Part shown: positions 30,434 to 38,472 of the stretch, piece after piece
How the letters are laid out: the number at the start of each line of letters is the position of its first letter
Position numbering within the stretch: position 1 is the stretch's first letter
From: BM714 sp964484935
GTDB taxonomy: Bacteria; Bacillota; Clostridia; Peptostreptococcales; BM714
NCBI GenBank assembly: GCA_964484935.1
Contig: CAZAFW010000015.1
Coordinates: 1 to 38,472 of the forward strand
Direction: 5' to 3'
Length of the DNA stretch: 38,472 nucleotides
Notes under the pieces: generated by a model
What the model was told of the DNA's origin: nothing
What the model saw: only the letters and a program-made list of their open reading frames with translations
The model's database searches: none
Program-made: the position numbers and the translations under genes

Positions 30434-31009
30434 ATGTTAATATATGCTTCGCTTGCCGTCATTGCAATCTCATTTGTCATATTTTTTGTAATACAACAAA
30501 AAAAATTAAAAAGTTCCGAAACTTTTTCCAAATCAGCCATGGGATTTTTCAACAATCTTGACGGCTTCACTCCTTCATATGCACTTTTCGGAATAAAAGA
30601 TCCATCAGGACATTCAAAGGCCATGGCCATAGACACAGAACGTGAAACCATATGCTTATACGATGCAAATGAAAAAAACAAACATCATTTTATTGACTAT
30701 GCAGAATTGGCTTCATCCGAAATTTTTGAAAATGATATTTCAATATCATACTTTTCAAACGATTCAAAGATACTGAAGCTCAATTTCGAGAAAGAGCTTT
30801 CCGAAAACCACAAAACGGTGTTCACACTTTCCGTTGAATGCACATTTGTTTCTGATGATGTATCTAGTTTCAAAATTTACACAATTTATTCAAATACTCC
30901 TGTCGACAAAAACGAGTATTTGTTCAAGAAAGAAGAAACTAACAAATGGCACCACATGATGGTTAAAATAATTGATTACAACAACCATCCAGTCAAGAAC
31001 ATTGATTAG
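30434..31009 (+). CDS. Unknown membrane-anchored protein
   Basis: A 191-residue protein with one N-terminal helix (about residues 2-21, YASLAVIAISFVIFFVIQ) followed by a lysine patch QQKKLK, which suggests a cytoplasmic C-terminal domain. That domain reads like a beta sandwich: GFTPSYALFGIKDPSGH, AMAIDTERETICLYD, KILKLNFEKEL, TVFTLSVECTF and FKIYTIYSNTPV. No catalytic motif is seen and I do not know the family. AAAGGAGG lies 7 bases before the ATG. It converges on the aminotransferase gene with a 30-base gap and no hairpin. Confidence 0.75.
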   Translation: MLIYASLAVIAISFVIFFVIQQKKLKSSETFSKSAMGFFNNLDGFTPSYALFGIKDPSGHSKAMAIDTERETICLYDANEKNKHHFIDYAELASSEIFENDISISYFSNDSKILKLNFEKELSENHKTVFTLSVECTFVSDDVSSFKIYTIYSNTPVDKNEYLFKKEETNKWHHMMVKIIDYNNHPVKNID

Positions 31010-31039
31010 TTTAATTCGTCTTTAAGCAGAATATTGTTT

Positions 31040-32203
31040 TTAGAGATCCTTGAAGGCTTTTCTTACGTTTTCAAGGGTTTCCCATTTTTTGCTGAAGCAG
31101 AACCTGACTTGATGCATGCCATATTCCTTCTTGGAATAAAAAGAGGTTCCCGGAACAACTGCTACTCCTGTCCTCTTTATCAATTCAATGCAGAAATCGT
31201 AATTTTCGCCAATTCCGTATTCCTTCATCAACTCTTCGCAATCGGCAATTATATAATAAGCTCCCTTTGGCCTGTACGGTTTGAATTTGCTCCCTTCCAA
31301 GGTTTCAAAAACATGATTTCGCGATTGCGTGTAGCGCTCCTGCAAACCCCTGTAATATTCTTTATTCAGGTTCAATGCAGTAACTGACGCATGCTGAAAG
31401 GGGGTCGGAGCGCCAACGGTGAAAAAATCGTGCACTTTCCTTATTCGGCTTGTAATCCTCTCGTCCGCTATTGCCCAGCCTACCCTCCAGCCTGTTACTG
31501 AATAAGTCTTTGAAATTGAATTTATGGTAACGGTGCGTTTTTCCATTCCCGGAAGAGATGCGATTGATATATGCTTTTCGCCGTCGTAGAGAATATGCTC
31601 GTATATTTCATCGGTAACGGCGTATGCATCCCACTTGATGCAAAGCTGAGCTATCTTCTCAAGCTCCTCTTTTGAAAAAACCTTTCCTGTCGGGTTGTTT
31701 GGGGTATTTATTATTATTGCTTTTGTTTTTTCATTGAATGCGTTTTCAAGTTCGCCTTCATCGTATTTCCAATGAGGCGGCCTTAATCTTACGTATCGCG
31801 GAATGGCTCCCGAAAGTATTCCGTCCGGTCCGTAATTTTCATAGAAGGGCTCGAATACGATTATTTCATCACCCGGATTAACAAGCGCCATCATTGTGGA
31901 TATCATGGCCTCGGATGCTCCGCATGTGACTGTTATCTCCTTTTCGGGATCGCAATCGATTCCATTGTAGGCTTTTTCCTTCCTCGCTATGGCTTCCCTG
32001 AGCTCTTTTTCTCCAAATGTAATTGGATACTGGTTCCATTCGGCATCGATAGCCTTTTTTGCAGCATCTTTAAGTATATCCGGGCTGCCAAAGTCAGGAA
32101 ATCCCTGCGACAAATTATGCCCTCCATAGTGGTTGCTCACTCTTGTCATTTCCCTTATGACCGATTCCGTAAAAGCTTCTGTCTTCTTCGACAATTCCTT
32201 CAT
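31040..32203 (-). CDS. Class I PLP-dependent aminotransferase
   Basis: The 387-residue fold-type I enzyme begins with LSQGFPDFGSPDILKDAA. CGASEAMISTMMALVNPGDEII binds PLP phosphate, INTPNNPTGKVFSKEEL and YAVTDEIYEHI carry the Asn and Asp-Tyr contacts, and INSISKTYSVTGWRVGW holds the Schiff-base Lys. The layout fits the kynurenine/methionine/glutamine (KAT/YbdL-like) aminotransferases. Members of this branch often use glutamine as donor and make 2-oxoglutaramate, the substrate of the omega-amidase encoded at 16639-17466. This is an inference only. The start at 32203 follows GGAGGG by 5 bases; the ATG at 32227 lies upstream of that site. Confidence 0.9.
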   Translation of the reverse strand: MKELSKKTEAFTESVIREMTRVSNHYGGHNLSQGFPDFGSPDILKDAAKKAIDAEWNQYPITFGEKELREAIARKEKAYNGIDCDPEKEITVTCGASEAMISTMMALVNPGDEIIVFEPFYENYGPDGILSGAIPRYVRLRPPHWKYDEGELENAFNEKTKAIIINTPNNPTGKVFSKEELEKIAQLCIKWDAYAVTDEIYEHILYDGEKHISIASLPGMEKRTVTINSISKTYSVTGWRVGWAIADERITSRIRKVHDFFTVGAPTPFQHASVTALNLNKEYYRGLQERYTQSRNHVFETLEGSKFKPYRPKGAYYIIADCEELMKEYGIGENYDFCIELIKRTGVAVVPGTSFYSKKEYGMHQVRFCFSKKWETLENVRKAFKDL

Positions 32204-32243
32204 ATTGACCCTCCAATCTTTTTTCATGTTTCAATGTTACCAT

Positions 32244-32277
32244 AAGAAAAAACAACAAGCCACAAGCACTTGTTGTT
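32244..32277 (-). terminator. Terminator of the Tad pilus operon
   Basis: AACAACAAG and CTTGTTGTT form a 9-bp stem with a 9-base loop, followed on the minus strand by TTTTCTTATGG. It is 60 bases past the tadC stop and before the aminotransferase start. Confidence 0.7.
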
Positions 32278-32336
32278 CTTTCAGAATAATTCACGCTTTA
32301 AATGCACAAATATTGTTTTTTAAATCTCTGCCAGGT

Positions 32337-33257
32337 TTAAAAAACCTCCATCATTTTTATCATTGCCGGTCCCAGCAAGACTATGAAAAGGCTTGGGAAA
32401 ATGAAAAATATCAAAGGGAATAATAGCTTTACTGGAGCTTTCAAGGCGGTTTCCTGGGCTCTTTGCCTTCGCTTGACCCTTATGTTGTCCGCCTGTATTC
32501 GCAATATTTTACCTATGCTTACTCCCATTTGCTCAGCTTGTATTATGGAAGAAATGAATATCTGCAAATCAGGCAAATCACACCTCTTTGACATATCCGT
32601 CAAGGCCTGCCGCCTTGTTTTTCCTATTCCTATCTCCTTTACCGCCTTGCCGAATTCCCTTGTCATCTCGTTTGTGCCTCTTGCTGCAACCTTTTCCATG
32701 GCCCCGTCAAAGCTAAGTCCCGCCTCTACGCTTACAGTCAGCAAATCTAGTATGTCCGGGAGCTGTTGCGTCATTCTTATTTTTCTCTCTTTTATCTTAT
32801 TGTTTAGAAGAAATATCGGAATCATGTCTCCTGCGAGAAAAGCTACAAGCATTCCTGTCACCCTCATTAAAAGCGACTCTGTGTTTTCCATGAAAAAGAA
32901 AAAGTAAACTGCGGGAAAAGCAACAATAAAGACACACCTTAAAAATATCCAGCTCAATAGGCCCATATGAAAAGGATAATCGGCTGCTTTTAACTTTTCG
33001 TCTATTCTTGCCATTGTGCCTTTTGGAGTTATTTTTCTCGTGGTTTCCGTTATTTTTAATCTTATCGGTTCAATCACGCGCTTCTCAAAAGACAATTTCT
33101 TTCTGTCCTCTATAATGACTTCCTGTTTCCCTACAACATCGTCAAGCATTTCAAGGCGGTGCCGTATGCTTAATTTTTTCCAATAAAAAACAGTCACAAA
33201 AAGGGTGAACAAGAGTCCGAGCGATAGAAATATCATACTTGAAAGCAAATAAACCAT
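32337..33257 (-). CDS. tadC: Tad pilus inner-membrane platform protein TadC
   Basis: The 306-residue membrane protein has the T2SSF (GspF) domain in the C-terminal half (about 160-290): RMTQQLPDILDLLTVSVEAGLSFDGAME, GIGKTRRQALTDMSKRCDLPDLQIFISSIIQAEQMG, then two helices at the end. A membrane pair near residues 85-125 splits the N-terminal part. It partners with TadB to form the platform that moves Flp pilin through the membrane. It starts 12 bases after tadB. Confidence 0.9.
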   Translation of the reverse strand: MVYLLSSMIFLSLGLLFTLFVTVFYWKKLSIRHRLEMLDDVVGKQEVIIEDRKKLSFEKRVIEPIRLKITETTRKITPKGTMARIDEKLKAADYPFHMGLLSWIFLRCVFIVAFPAVYFFFFMENTESLLMRVTGMLVAFLAGDMIPIFLLNNKIKERKIRMTQQLPDILDLLTVSVEAGLSFDGAMEKVAARGTNEMTREFGKAVKEIGIGKTRRQALTDMSKRCDLPDLQIFISSIIQAEQMGVSIGKILRIQADNIRVKRRQRAQETALKAPVKLLFPLIFFIFPSLFIVLLGPAMIKMMEVF

Positions 33258-33269
33258 TCTTCACCCCTC

Positions 33270-34238
33270 CTAGAATTTTATTTCGATTATCCTTTTTATG
33301 AAAAAGAAGCCAAGCAATTGACCTATTATTCCAATGACAAGCAGCTTTTGTCCAAAACTGTCTGTGAACAAGAGTTTTATGTGGTCCGGACTGTTTATTG
33401 CCATGAAAACAGCAAGAACAATCGGAGCCGCAGAGGCTATCACACCCGAAAGCCTTCCCTGTGCCGTAAGAGCCCTAACCTCGCCCTTAAGCTGCACTCT
33501 CTGCCTTATGGTACCCGAAATGTTGTCTAGAATCTCGGCAAGGTTTCCACCAATCTGCCTTTGAATCTTCACTGCCGTTACTACAAGCTCCAAGTCGTCC
33601 AACCTAACCCTTTCGAGCATCTTGTCAAGGGCCTCATCCATTGAAACGCCATATGAAGTCTCTTTCACGACCTGCTTGAATTCCATGTTTATGGGCTTTG
33701 GCATTTCGCGGCTTACAGTTCCCATGGCCTGATTGAAGCTGTATCCCGCCCTGAGTGAGCTTGCCATCATGTCGAGAGCATCCCCAAGCTGTTCGTTTAC
33801 TGTCTCAAGTCGTTTTTTAATCTTTGCTGATACAACAATTCTTGCTATTATAAAAATTGCAGGCACAATCAAGAGGCTCATTATAATTCTTTTTGTAAAA
33901 AATACTGTCAAGAAATATAAAATCGCTGTGGAAGACAAGATAAACAGAAGCATTTCCTCTCCCCTTACAGGTATGTCAGCACGCTCAAGATCTTTTTCAA
34001 TTCTCTTTCGCAGCCGCTCGAGCAAAAACATCCTTACTATGAATCCGCCTATACTTCTCGTAATATTTTGAAAACCCGCTCTCGTGAACCGCCTTTCAAG
34101 CCTTTCTTTTTTATGTTCTTCCCAATCAAAAAACTTTTCAAGCCTGGCAATCGGCTTGCTTTTGGTGTTTATTCTGCTGAGTGCAAAAACAGCAAAGACC
34201 ACGTCAATAAAAATAATTGCAAGTATTAACCAAATCAT
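33270..34238 (-). CDS. tadB: Tad pilus inner-membrane platform protein TadB
   Basis: The 322-residue protein has an N-terminal helix (1-18), a pair of helices near 90-135, and a GspF domain with LGDALDMMASSLRAGYSFNQAMGTV, YGVSMDEALDKMLERV, DDLELVVTAVKIQRQIGGNLAEIL and RVQLKGEVRALTAQGRLSG. This is the typical TadB signature. The frame runs to 34268, but the ATG at 34238 has GGTGGTGA 4 bases upstream and clears the end of tadA. It acts with TadC and the TadA ATPase. Confidence 0.92.
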   Translation of the reverse strand: MIWLILAIIFIDVVFAVFALSRINTKSKPIARLEKFFDWEEHKKERLERRFTRAGFQNITRSIGGFIVRMFLLERLRKRIEKDLERADIPVRGEEMLLFILSSTAILYFLTVFFTKRIIMSLLIVPAIFIIARIVVSAKIKKRLETVNEQLGDALDMMASSLRAGYSFNQAMGTVSREMPKPINMEFKQVVKETSYGVSMDEALDKMLERVRLDDLELVVTAVKIQRQIGGNLAEILDNISGTIRQRVQLKGEVRALTAQGRLSGVIASAAPIVLAVFMAINSPDHIKLLFTDSFGQKLLVIGIIGQLLGFFFIKRIIEIKF

Positions 34239-34255
34239 GCTTTCACCACCATTCG

Positions 34256-35596
34256 TCAACTGAACCATTCCTCCTGCACGCGTATGCCGGAATCAGTGAG
34301 CTTGTTCATGAATTTCGGCCTTATTCCAGTAAAATCCAAAGACCCCTTTATCATACCGTTGTCATCCTTGCCGTGTACCTTGTATGCAAAAATATCCTGC
34401 AGGGTTACAACATTTCCTTCCATTCCCTGCACTTCTGTCACGTTTGTTATCCTTCTGCTTCCATCCTTGAAACGGCTTTGGTATACAATCAGGTCTATGG
34501 CGGATGCTATTTGCTCCCTTACTGCCGCAAGAGGGATTTCCAGTCCAGCCATTAAAACCATTGTTTCAAGCCTTGTCAGCATGTCCCTTGACGAGTTGGC
34601 GTGACCGGTTGTAAGAGACCCGTCGTGGCCCGTATTCATGGCCTGGAGCATGTCAAGCGCCTCGCCTGTCCTTACTTCTCCCACAACTATCCTGTCCGGC
34701 CTCATCCGGAGGCTGTTCCTTACCAAATCTCTTACTGTAATTTGCCCCTTGCCCTCTATGTTGGGAGGCCTCGTCTCCATTCTCACAAGGTGCTCCTGGT
34801 GGAGCTGAAGCTCGGCAGCGTCCTCTATGGTGACTATGCGCTCCTCCTCCGGTATGAAGCATGACAGTACATTAAGCGTAGTGGTTTTACCGCTTCCTGT
34901 TCCTCCTGAAACTATTATGTTGAGCCTCGCCTCGACACATGCCTTCAGAAAGCTCGCCACCTGTGGCGAGATAGTTCCGAAATCAATCAAGTCCCTTATT
35001 GTATAAGGCTCGGTAGCAAATTTCCTTATTGTCAATATGGGGCCATCCAAAGCTAAAGGATGTATTACCGCATTTACACGCGATCCGTCCGGAAGCCTTG
35101 CGTCAACCATTGGAGACGATTCGTCGATTCGCCGCCCGAGCGGAGAAACGATTTTTTCTATTATATGCAGAACATGCGAATCATCCCTGAATGCTACAGG
35201 TGTTTTTTCAATTTTACCGTCTCTTTCAACATAAACATTTCCATAACCATTGACCATTACCTCCGTTATTTTTTCGTCTTGAATTAGAGGCGTTATGGGG
35301 CCGTATCCAACAATTTCGTTTATCGTGTCGGTGATTATTTTTTCCTTCTGCCTGCGGGTTACAAATGTCTCATCCTCTTTCAGGATGTCATCAAGTATGG
35401 CTGTGAGGCTTTCCTTGATTTTTCCTTTATCTACGGATTCATCCTTTGATTTTTCCATAAGCCTTTTCTGTATTTTCCCCTTCAAAATTTCATTCTGGCT
35501 TTTTGAAATATTGCTTTCGCTCTTTATGCCTTCATCAGATTCAACTTTCAAAGACGAACCGTTTTTTTCCTTTTCAATTCGTTCCAACAGAGACAT
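34256..35596 (-). CDS. tadA: Tad pilus assembly ATPase TadA/CpaF
   Basis: The 446-residue secretion ATPase shows YGPITPLIQDEKITEVMVNGYGNVYVERDG in the N-terminal domain. The core has Walker A IIVSGGTGSGKTTTLN, the Asp box RIVTIEDAAELQL, Walker B RMRPDRIVVGEVRTGEALDML and the His box MNTGHDGSLTTGHANS. It is a hexameric motor that powers assembly and, in some systems, retraction of Flp pili. The N-terminal 75 residues are charged and probably flexible. It starts 12 bases after tadZ. Confidence 0.95.
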   Translation of the reverse strand: MSLLERIEKEKNGSSLKVESDEGIKSESNISKSQNEILKGKIQKRLMEKSKDESVDKGKIKESLTAILDDILKEDETFVTRRQKEKIITDTINEIVGYGPITPLIQDEKITEVMVNGYGNVYVERDGKIEKTPVAFRDDSHVLHIIEKIVSPLGRRIDESSPMVDARLPDGSRVNAVIHPLALDGPILTIRKFATEPYTIRDLIDFGTISPQVASFLKACVEARLNIIVSGGTGSGKTTTLNVLSCFIPEEERIVTIEDAAELQLHQEHLVRMETRPPNIEGKGQITVRDLVRNSLRMRPDRIVVGEVRTGEALDMLQAMNTGHDGSLTTGHANSSRDMLTRLETMVLMAGLEIPLAAVREQIASAIDLIVYQSRFKDGSRRITNVTEVQGMEGNVVTLQDIFAYKVHGKDDNGMIKGSLDFTGIRPKFMNKLTDSGIRVQEEWFS

Positions 35597-35608
35597 GTTC
35601 CTACCTCC

Positions 35609-36802
35609 CTATTTCCCAATCCATTTTCCAAACATCGATTTCTTTTCATCCCTGCCCATTATCTCGTCGACTATGTTGTATATGCTCTTTGTAACCGAGC
35701 TGCCCGGATTATTGAGGACAAACGGTTTTCCCTTGTTGACTGCATCGATTATAGTGCGGCTGTCCTCAGGCACAATATGCGATATTTTCTTTTCTGTAGT
35801 TTTTTCCAAATCCGACACATTTATGCCGAAATTGCGGTGGTAGCGGTTTAAAATAAGGCTTATCTTGTCATCCCTGTAATTCAGGGTTTTCATGACATGA
35901 AGGCCGGACTTTACATTCTTTATGGTCGGTAGATCCAGAGTGGTCAGAAGCATTATGCTGTCCGACAAATCTAAAGCGGCAAGATTGACATCGTCAAATG
36001 CTGGAGCCATATCAACGACAATATACTTATAGCTTTCTTTCAGTGTGCGCAGTATCCTTTGAATATTTCCTCCCGTCACAAACTCTGCGTACTCGGGCCT
36101 TGAGGGAGCCGGCAAAACCCTTACGCCCGAATTATGAAGCATCATGTAGTCTTCTAGGAGTTCCTTGTCGAGGCTCTGTATATCCTTGACAAGTTCCATT
36201 ACGGTTCGCTCAGGATAAAGGTTCAGCATAACCGAGACATCCCCAAACTGAAGGTCGAAGTCCACAAGCGCAACCCTCTCCTCGGTCTTTTGCGCAATTG
36301 CAGTGGCAATGTTTGTAGCTATTGTGCTCTTTCCAACCCCGCCCTTGGTGCTGAATATGGATATAATTTTAGGTTTTATGTCTTCCTCATGCTGTTTTCT
36401 TCCGTAGAGGACTTCCCTTCTCTTCAAATCCTTTTCGTACAGGTCGAGAATTGTGTCTATGTATACATCCGCAGCCGCCGGTTTGACTATGTAATCCCTG
36501 GCTCCGTCGCTCATGGCTTTCTTCAGGTTCTTCTTTCCGCCCTTGTCGAAAGTGACTATGACCAGCACATTGGGGATTGTTGCTGTCAGAATCTCCGTTG
36601 GAGTAACATTCTTTATTCCAGGCATGTTTATATCCATCAGAACGACGTCCGGCTTGACATTTTTGGCCAGCTTGACGGTCGAAATGCCCTCGGAACATTC
36701 TCCTACTATTCTTATGCGTTCCTCATGGCTAAGAGCCACACGTATGTTCTCGATATCCTTTTCGTTTTGGTCAGCTATCAACACATTCACTTTATGTTCC
36801 AT
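35609..36802 (-). CDS. cpaE: TadZ/CpaE: receiver plus MinD-like ATPase
   Basis: The 397-residue protein joins a receiver-like domain (1-120) to a ParA/MinD ATPase (145-397). The receiver has D11, D57 in VLMDINMPG, T84 and K107 in IVKPAA, so phosphorylation looks possible, whereas many TadZ proteins have degenerate receivers. The ATPase has the deviant Walker A FSTKGGVGKST (K153-S159), ALVDFDLQFGD and VVDMAPAFDDV. TadZ proteins place the pilus machine at a cell site. The GTG at 36808 overlaps the AGAGGTG ribosome site, so the ATG at 36802 is preferred. Confidence 0.93.
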   Translation of the reverse strand: MEHKVNVLIADQNEKDIENIRVALSHEERIRIVGECSEGISTVKLAKNVKPDVVLMDINMPGIKNVTPTEILTATIPNVLVIVTFDKGGKKNLKKAMSDGARDYIVKPAAADVYIDTILDLYEKDLKRREVLYGRKQHEEDIKPKIISIFSTKGGVGKSTIATNIATAIAQKTEERVALVDFDLQFGDVSVMLNLYPERTVMELVKDIQSLDKELLEDYMMLHNSGVRVLPAPSRPEYAEFVTGGNIQRILRTLKESYKYIVVDMAPAFDDVNLAALDLSDSIMLLTTLDLPTIKNVKSGLHVMKTLNYRDDKISLILNRYHRNFGINVSDLEKTTEKKISHIVPEDSRTIIDAVNKGKPFVLNNPGSSVTKSIYNIVDEIMGRDEKKSMFGKWIGK

Positions 36803-36835
36803 ATGCACCTCTCCGTTTCTTGCGACTTATGCATG

Positions 36836-37573
36836 TCATCTTCTCAATGGGACAAAATCGTCTGTAATGCTTCCGTTTGTTCCTATTTCATCGTCCGCAT
36901 CCGGATGTCTCAGTGCAAGCCTTATTTCTCCGGTTTGGTCGGCTTGAAAAAGTTTTTCTGTTTCTGACGCATTGATTGCCAAGGTCAACAATCTGCTCGA
37001 GGCCTGTTCCTCCGCCGCATCGTCAGAAGCTTTCTTTTCCTCGATGGAATCCATTTTGTTTATCGAAAGCACAAGCACATCTTCAATGAATGCCTTTGTG
37101 GCAGGCGGATAGCTTACTCCGTCTTTCTCCCTTGCGGCTACATGGACAAGCAAATCCACATGGTCACCGGGCGTAACCATATCGGATATGCCTGCAATAA
37201 GGTTAACCTGTATGGTCATCGCCCTTTGCCCGGAAGGTATGTTGTATGAAAACCTCAAGGCCTCCAAATCAAAGAGTCTGCTTTCAAGAATCTGTTCGTC
37301 TGCGAGTATCCTTTCCATTGTGTATTTTCCGACAATTTTCGTTCCGTCTGTCATCGACTCCGGATGAACATACTTTTTGTCTATCTCCCTGTAATCGATC
37401 ATAGCATCCGTAACCTTTACCTTTGCAGGTATGGTCTCCTTTGCAACCCAAACCTCGACGTATGTAACCTCAACCTCTTCAGGTTTGAGGGATTCGAGAT
37501 ATTTATATATCCCGAAAGTAGTGATTGCGGCAAGAACAACTGCAAAAATGATTATTCGCTTGTCCAGTTTCAT
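36836..37573 (-). CDS. cpaB: Flp pilus assembly protein CpaB/RcpC
   Basis: The 245-residue protein has an N-terminal membrane helix (about 6-23), an SAF domain (about 38-105, VWVAKETIPAKVKVTDAMI) and an RcpC-type domain with PSGQRAMTIQVNLIAGISDMVTPGDHVDLL. It ends LALRHPDADDE and a polar tail. In Gram-negatives CpaB acts with the outer-membrane secretin. In this Gram-positive context it is probably a cell-wall-side periplasmic-type component that guides the pilus. It lies 34 bases before tadZ and 24 bases after the tadG-like gene. Confidence 0.9.
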   Translation of the reverse strand: MKLDKRIIIFAVVLAAITTFGIYKYLESLKPEEVEVTYVEVWVAKETIPAKVKVTDAMIDYREIDKKYVHPESMTDGTKIVGKYTMERILADEQILESRLFDLEALRFSYNIPSGQRAMTIQVNLIAGISDMVTPGDHVDLLVHVAAREKDGVSYPPATKAFIEDVLVLSINKMDSIEEKKASDDAAEEQASSRLLTLAINASETEKLFQADQTGEIRLALRHPDADDEIGTNGSITDDFVPLRR

Positions 37574-37597
37574 TCAATCCCCCCCTTATTTTACCAA

Positions 37598-38472
37598 TCA
37601 TTCGGTCAGATTAATTCCATTAAGTCCAAAATCACGTGCAGTCAAATCAACCTCACCATAAACGATTACATCATCATATTTATTTATTATTTTGCCAGTT
37701 ACAGTCTTGTCGGAAATGTTGTATTCGCAAACTTCAATAACCGCAAAACCAACTATTCTTGTAGGCGATTTTCCATCCATATCCTGCCATAATATGTCTT
37801 CGCCATCAGCGTTTATCGGTTGTACTATTGGGCATATAATATATCCATCATACTCGTCATTGCTATAAGTAGGATAATAATCACTTGTCTCGTCAGTTAT
37901 TTCACCTACAGCAGTGCTTATAGGCCCAACAGCTACACCAGTTTCTGTATATATGATTTCGCCTTCACTATATGTGTTTTTAGAACCGTTTTCGATAGCT
38001 ATTTTTACTCCAGTTTTACCCTCACCATCAAGATCCATTAAAGCATAATTCCCTTGATCTCCGTCTCCCGGTCCATACTCTAAAGTAATTTCATGACTTT
38101 CATCATCAGCATAAAGCTCATAATTTTCCCATGTATGAATATCAATTCCAAACGGCCTTAGTCCACTAGCTCCTCCTATTGGTCCATTTACAGCCGCGGC
38201 ATATGCACTAACCGTCATTTTACTCTTTCCTAAAATTCTCAACAAGATGGTCTCGAATTCTTCATTTGACGACACTCTTATCTTATGATTCTTGACTGTT
38301 CCCACATCCGGAAAACTTATTTCAGGAACCCAAATTTCCGCATTATTAATATTGCTTTTAATATTTTTTTTAAAAATATTTTCCGCAATATCTGCCGCTT
38401 CATCTATATCAGTCAAAGCCTGGGCCCCTGCAAGAGCTGCGGCGTCGCATGCATTTTGAAGCCTGCTCTTTC
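37598..38472 (-). CDS. TadG-like pilus/surface protein, N-terminus beyond window
   Basis: The frame stays open to the right edge. Upstream of the first start-like codon (38416) it reads KSRLQNACDAAALAGAQAL, the TadE/TadG-type amphipathic motif after the membrane helix, so the true start is off-window. The rest includes MTVSAYAAAVNGPIGGASGLRPFGI, found in Firmicute TadG-like proteins, and an acidic beta-rich C-terminal domain (TLEYGPGDGDQGNYALMDLDGEGK). TadG-like proteins are minor pilins or surface-exposed envelope proteins. It heads the visible part of the Tad operon. Confidence 0.8.
   Translation of the reverse strand, partial: KSRLQNACDAAALAGAQALTDIDEAADIAENIFKKNIKSNINNAEIWVPEISFPDVGTVKNHKIRVSSNEEFETILLRILGKSKMTVSAYAAAVNGPIGGASGLRPFGIDIHTWENYELYADDESHEITLEYGPGDGDQGNYALMDLDGEGKTGVKIAIENGSKNTYSEGEIIYTETGVAVGPISTAVGEITDETSDYYPTYSNDEYDGYIICPIVQPINADGEDILWQDMDGKSPTRIVGFAVIEVCEYNISDKTVTGKIINKYDDVIVYGEVDLTARDFGLNGINLTE

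Noticed and set aside
36290..36967. 225-codon plus-strand frame over the tadZ region
   Set aside because: It is antisense to well-supported tadZ and cpaB coding sequence and resembles no protein.
1..38472. Mobile elements, prophage, CRISPR arrays, toxin-antitoxin or defence islands
   Set aside because: I saw no transposase, integrase, phage structural gene, regular short repeats, or defence-type gene clusters. Gene content and base use look uniform.
1..38472. tRNA or rRNA genes
   Set aside because: No tRNA-like CCA-ending cloverleaf or rRNA segment was noticed in any gap; the RNA elements found are 6S, T-box and purine riboswitch.

Overview
The window reads as chromosomal DNA of a low-GC Gram-positive anaerobe, most likely a member of the Clostridia/Tissierellia (Bacillota). 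The grounds are strong AGGAGG-type ribosome binding sites, TTGACA/TATAAT and extended -10 promoters, T-box and purine-riboswitch control of operons, a Firmicute-type 6S RNA, a roughly 640-residue glutamine synthetase and a clostridial-style Tad pilus operon. No phage, IS element, CRISPR array, tRNA or rRNA was seen. Nearly all genes are on the minus strand. The content is mostly core metabolism and envelope functions, and I found no clear novel defence or mobile system.

Layout. 1-2.2 kb: the start of an ECF sigma factor gene and two tandem lytic-transglycosylase paralogues. 2.3-5.7 kb: an M18 aminopeptidase, a DUF896 protein overlapping its upstream neighbour, and a YgiQ radical SAM protein. 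5.8-7.1 kb (+): an M23 endopeptidase with an unusual membrane extension. 7.1-9.6 kb: a LytS/LytT two-component system. 9.6-9.83 kb: a 6S RNA gene. 9.86-12.2 kb: a pseudouridine synthase, NAD kinase (+) and an unknown protein. 12.3-15.5 kb: threonine aldolase and a large glutamine synthetase (+). 15.6-19.3 kb: an FMN alpha-hydroxy-acid oxidase-like enzyme, an omega-amidase-like enzyme, a Fur-family regulator, a NifX-like protein that appears to start at ATC, and an Mrp ATPase. 19.4-21.4 kb (+): a THUMP methyltransferase and a LysO-type exporter split into two same-frame genes. 21.4-24.3 kb: a Cys T-box leader controlling cysE-cysK, followed by an ornithine cyclodeaminase/ketimine reductase homologue. 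24.3-29.75 kb: a guanine-class purine riboswitch controlling xpt plus a complete BMP-type nucleoside ABC transporter. 29.8-32.2 kb: two unknown proteins and a class I aminotransferase. 32.3-38.5 kb: a Tad/Flp pilus operon (tadC, tadB, tadA, tadZ, cpaB, tadG-like) running off the right edge.

How genes fit together. The purine riboswitch joins base salvage (Xpt) to nucleoside uptake. The T-box links cysteine synthesis to charging of tRNA-Cys. NifX-like, Fur, omega-amidase and hydroxy-acid oxidase genes form one tight cluster convergent with glutamine synthetase, with Mrp just upstream. The sigma factor, two transglycosylases, M23 peptidase and LytST make the left third rich in cell-wall functions.

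Start codons were re-chosen from ribosome binding sites where the longest frame began inside or upstream of a Shine-Dalgarno sequence. Family names come from motif recognition, not database searches.
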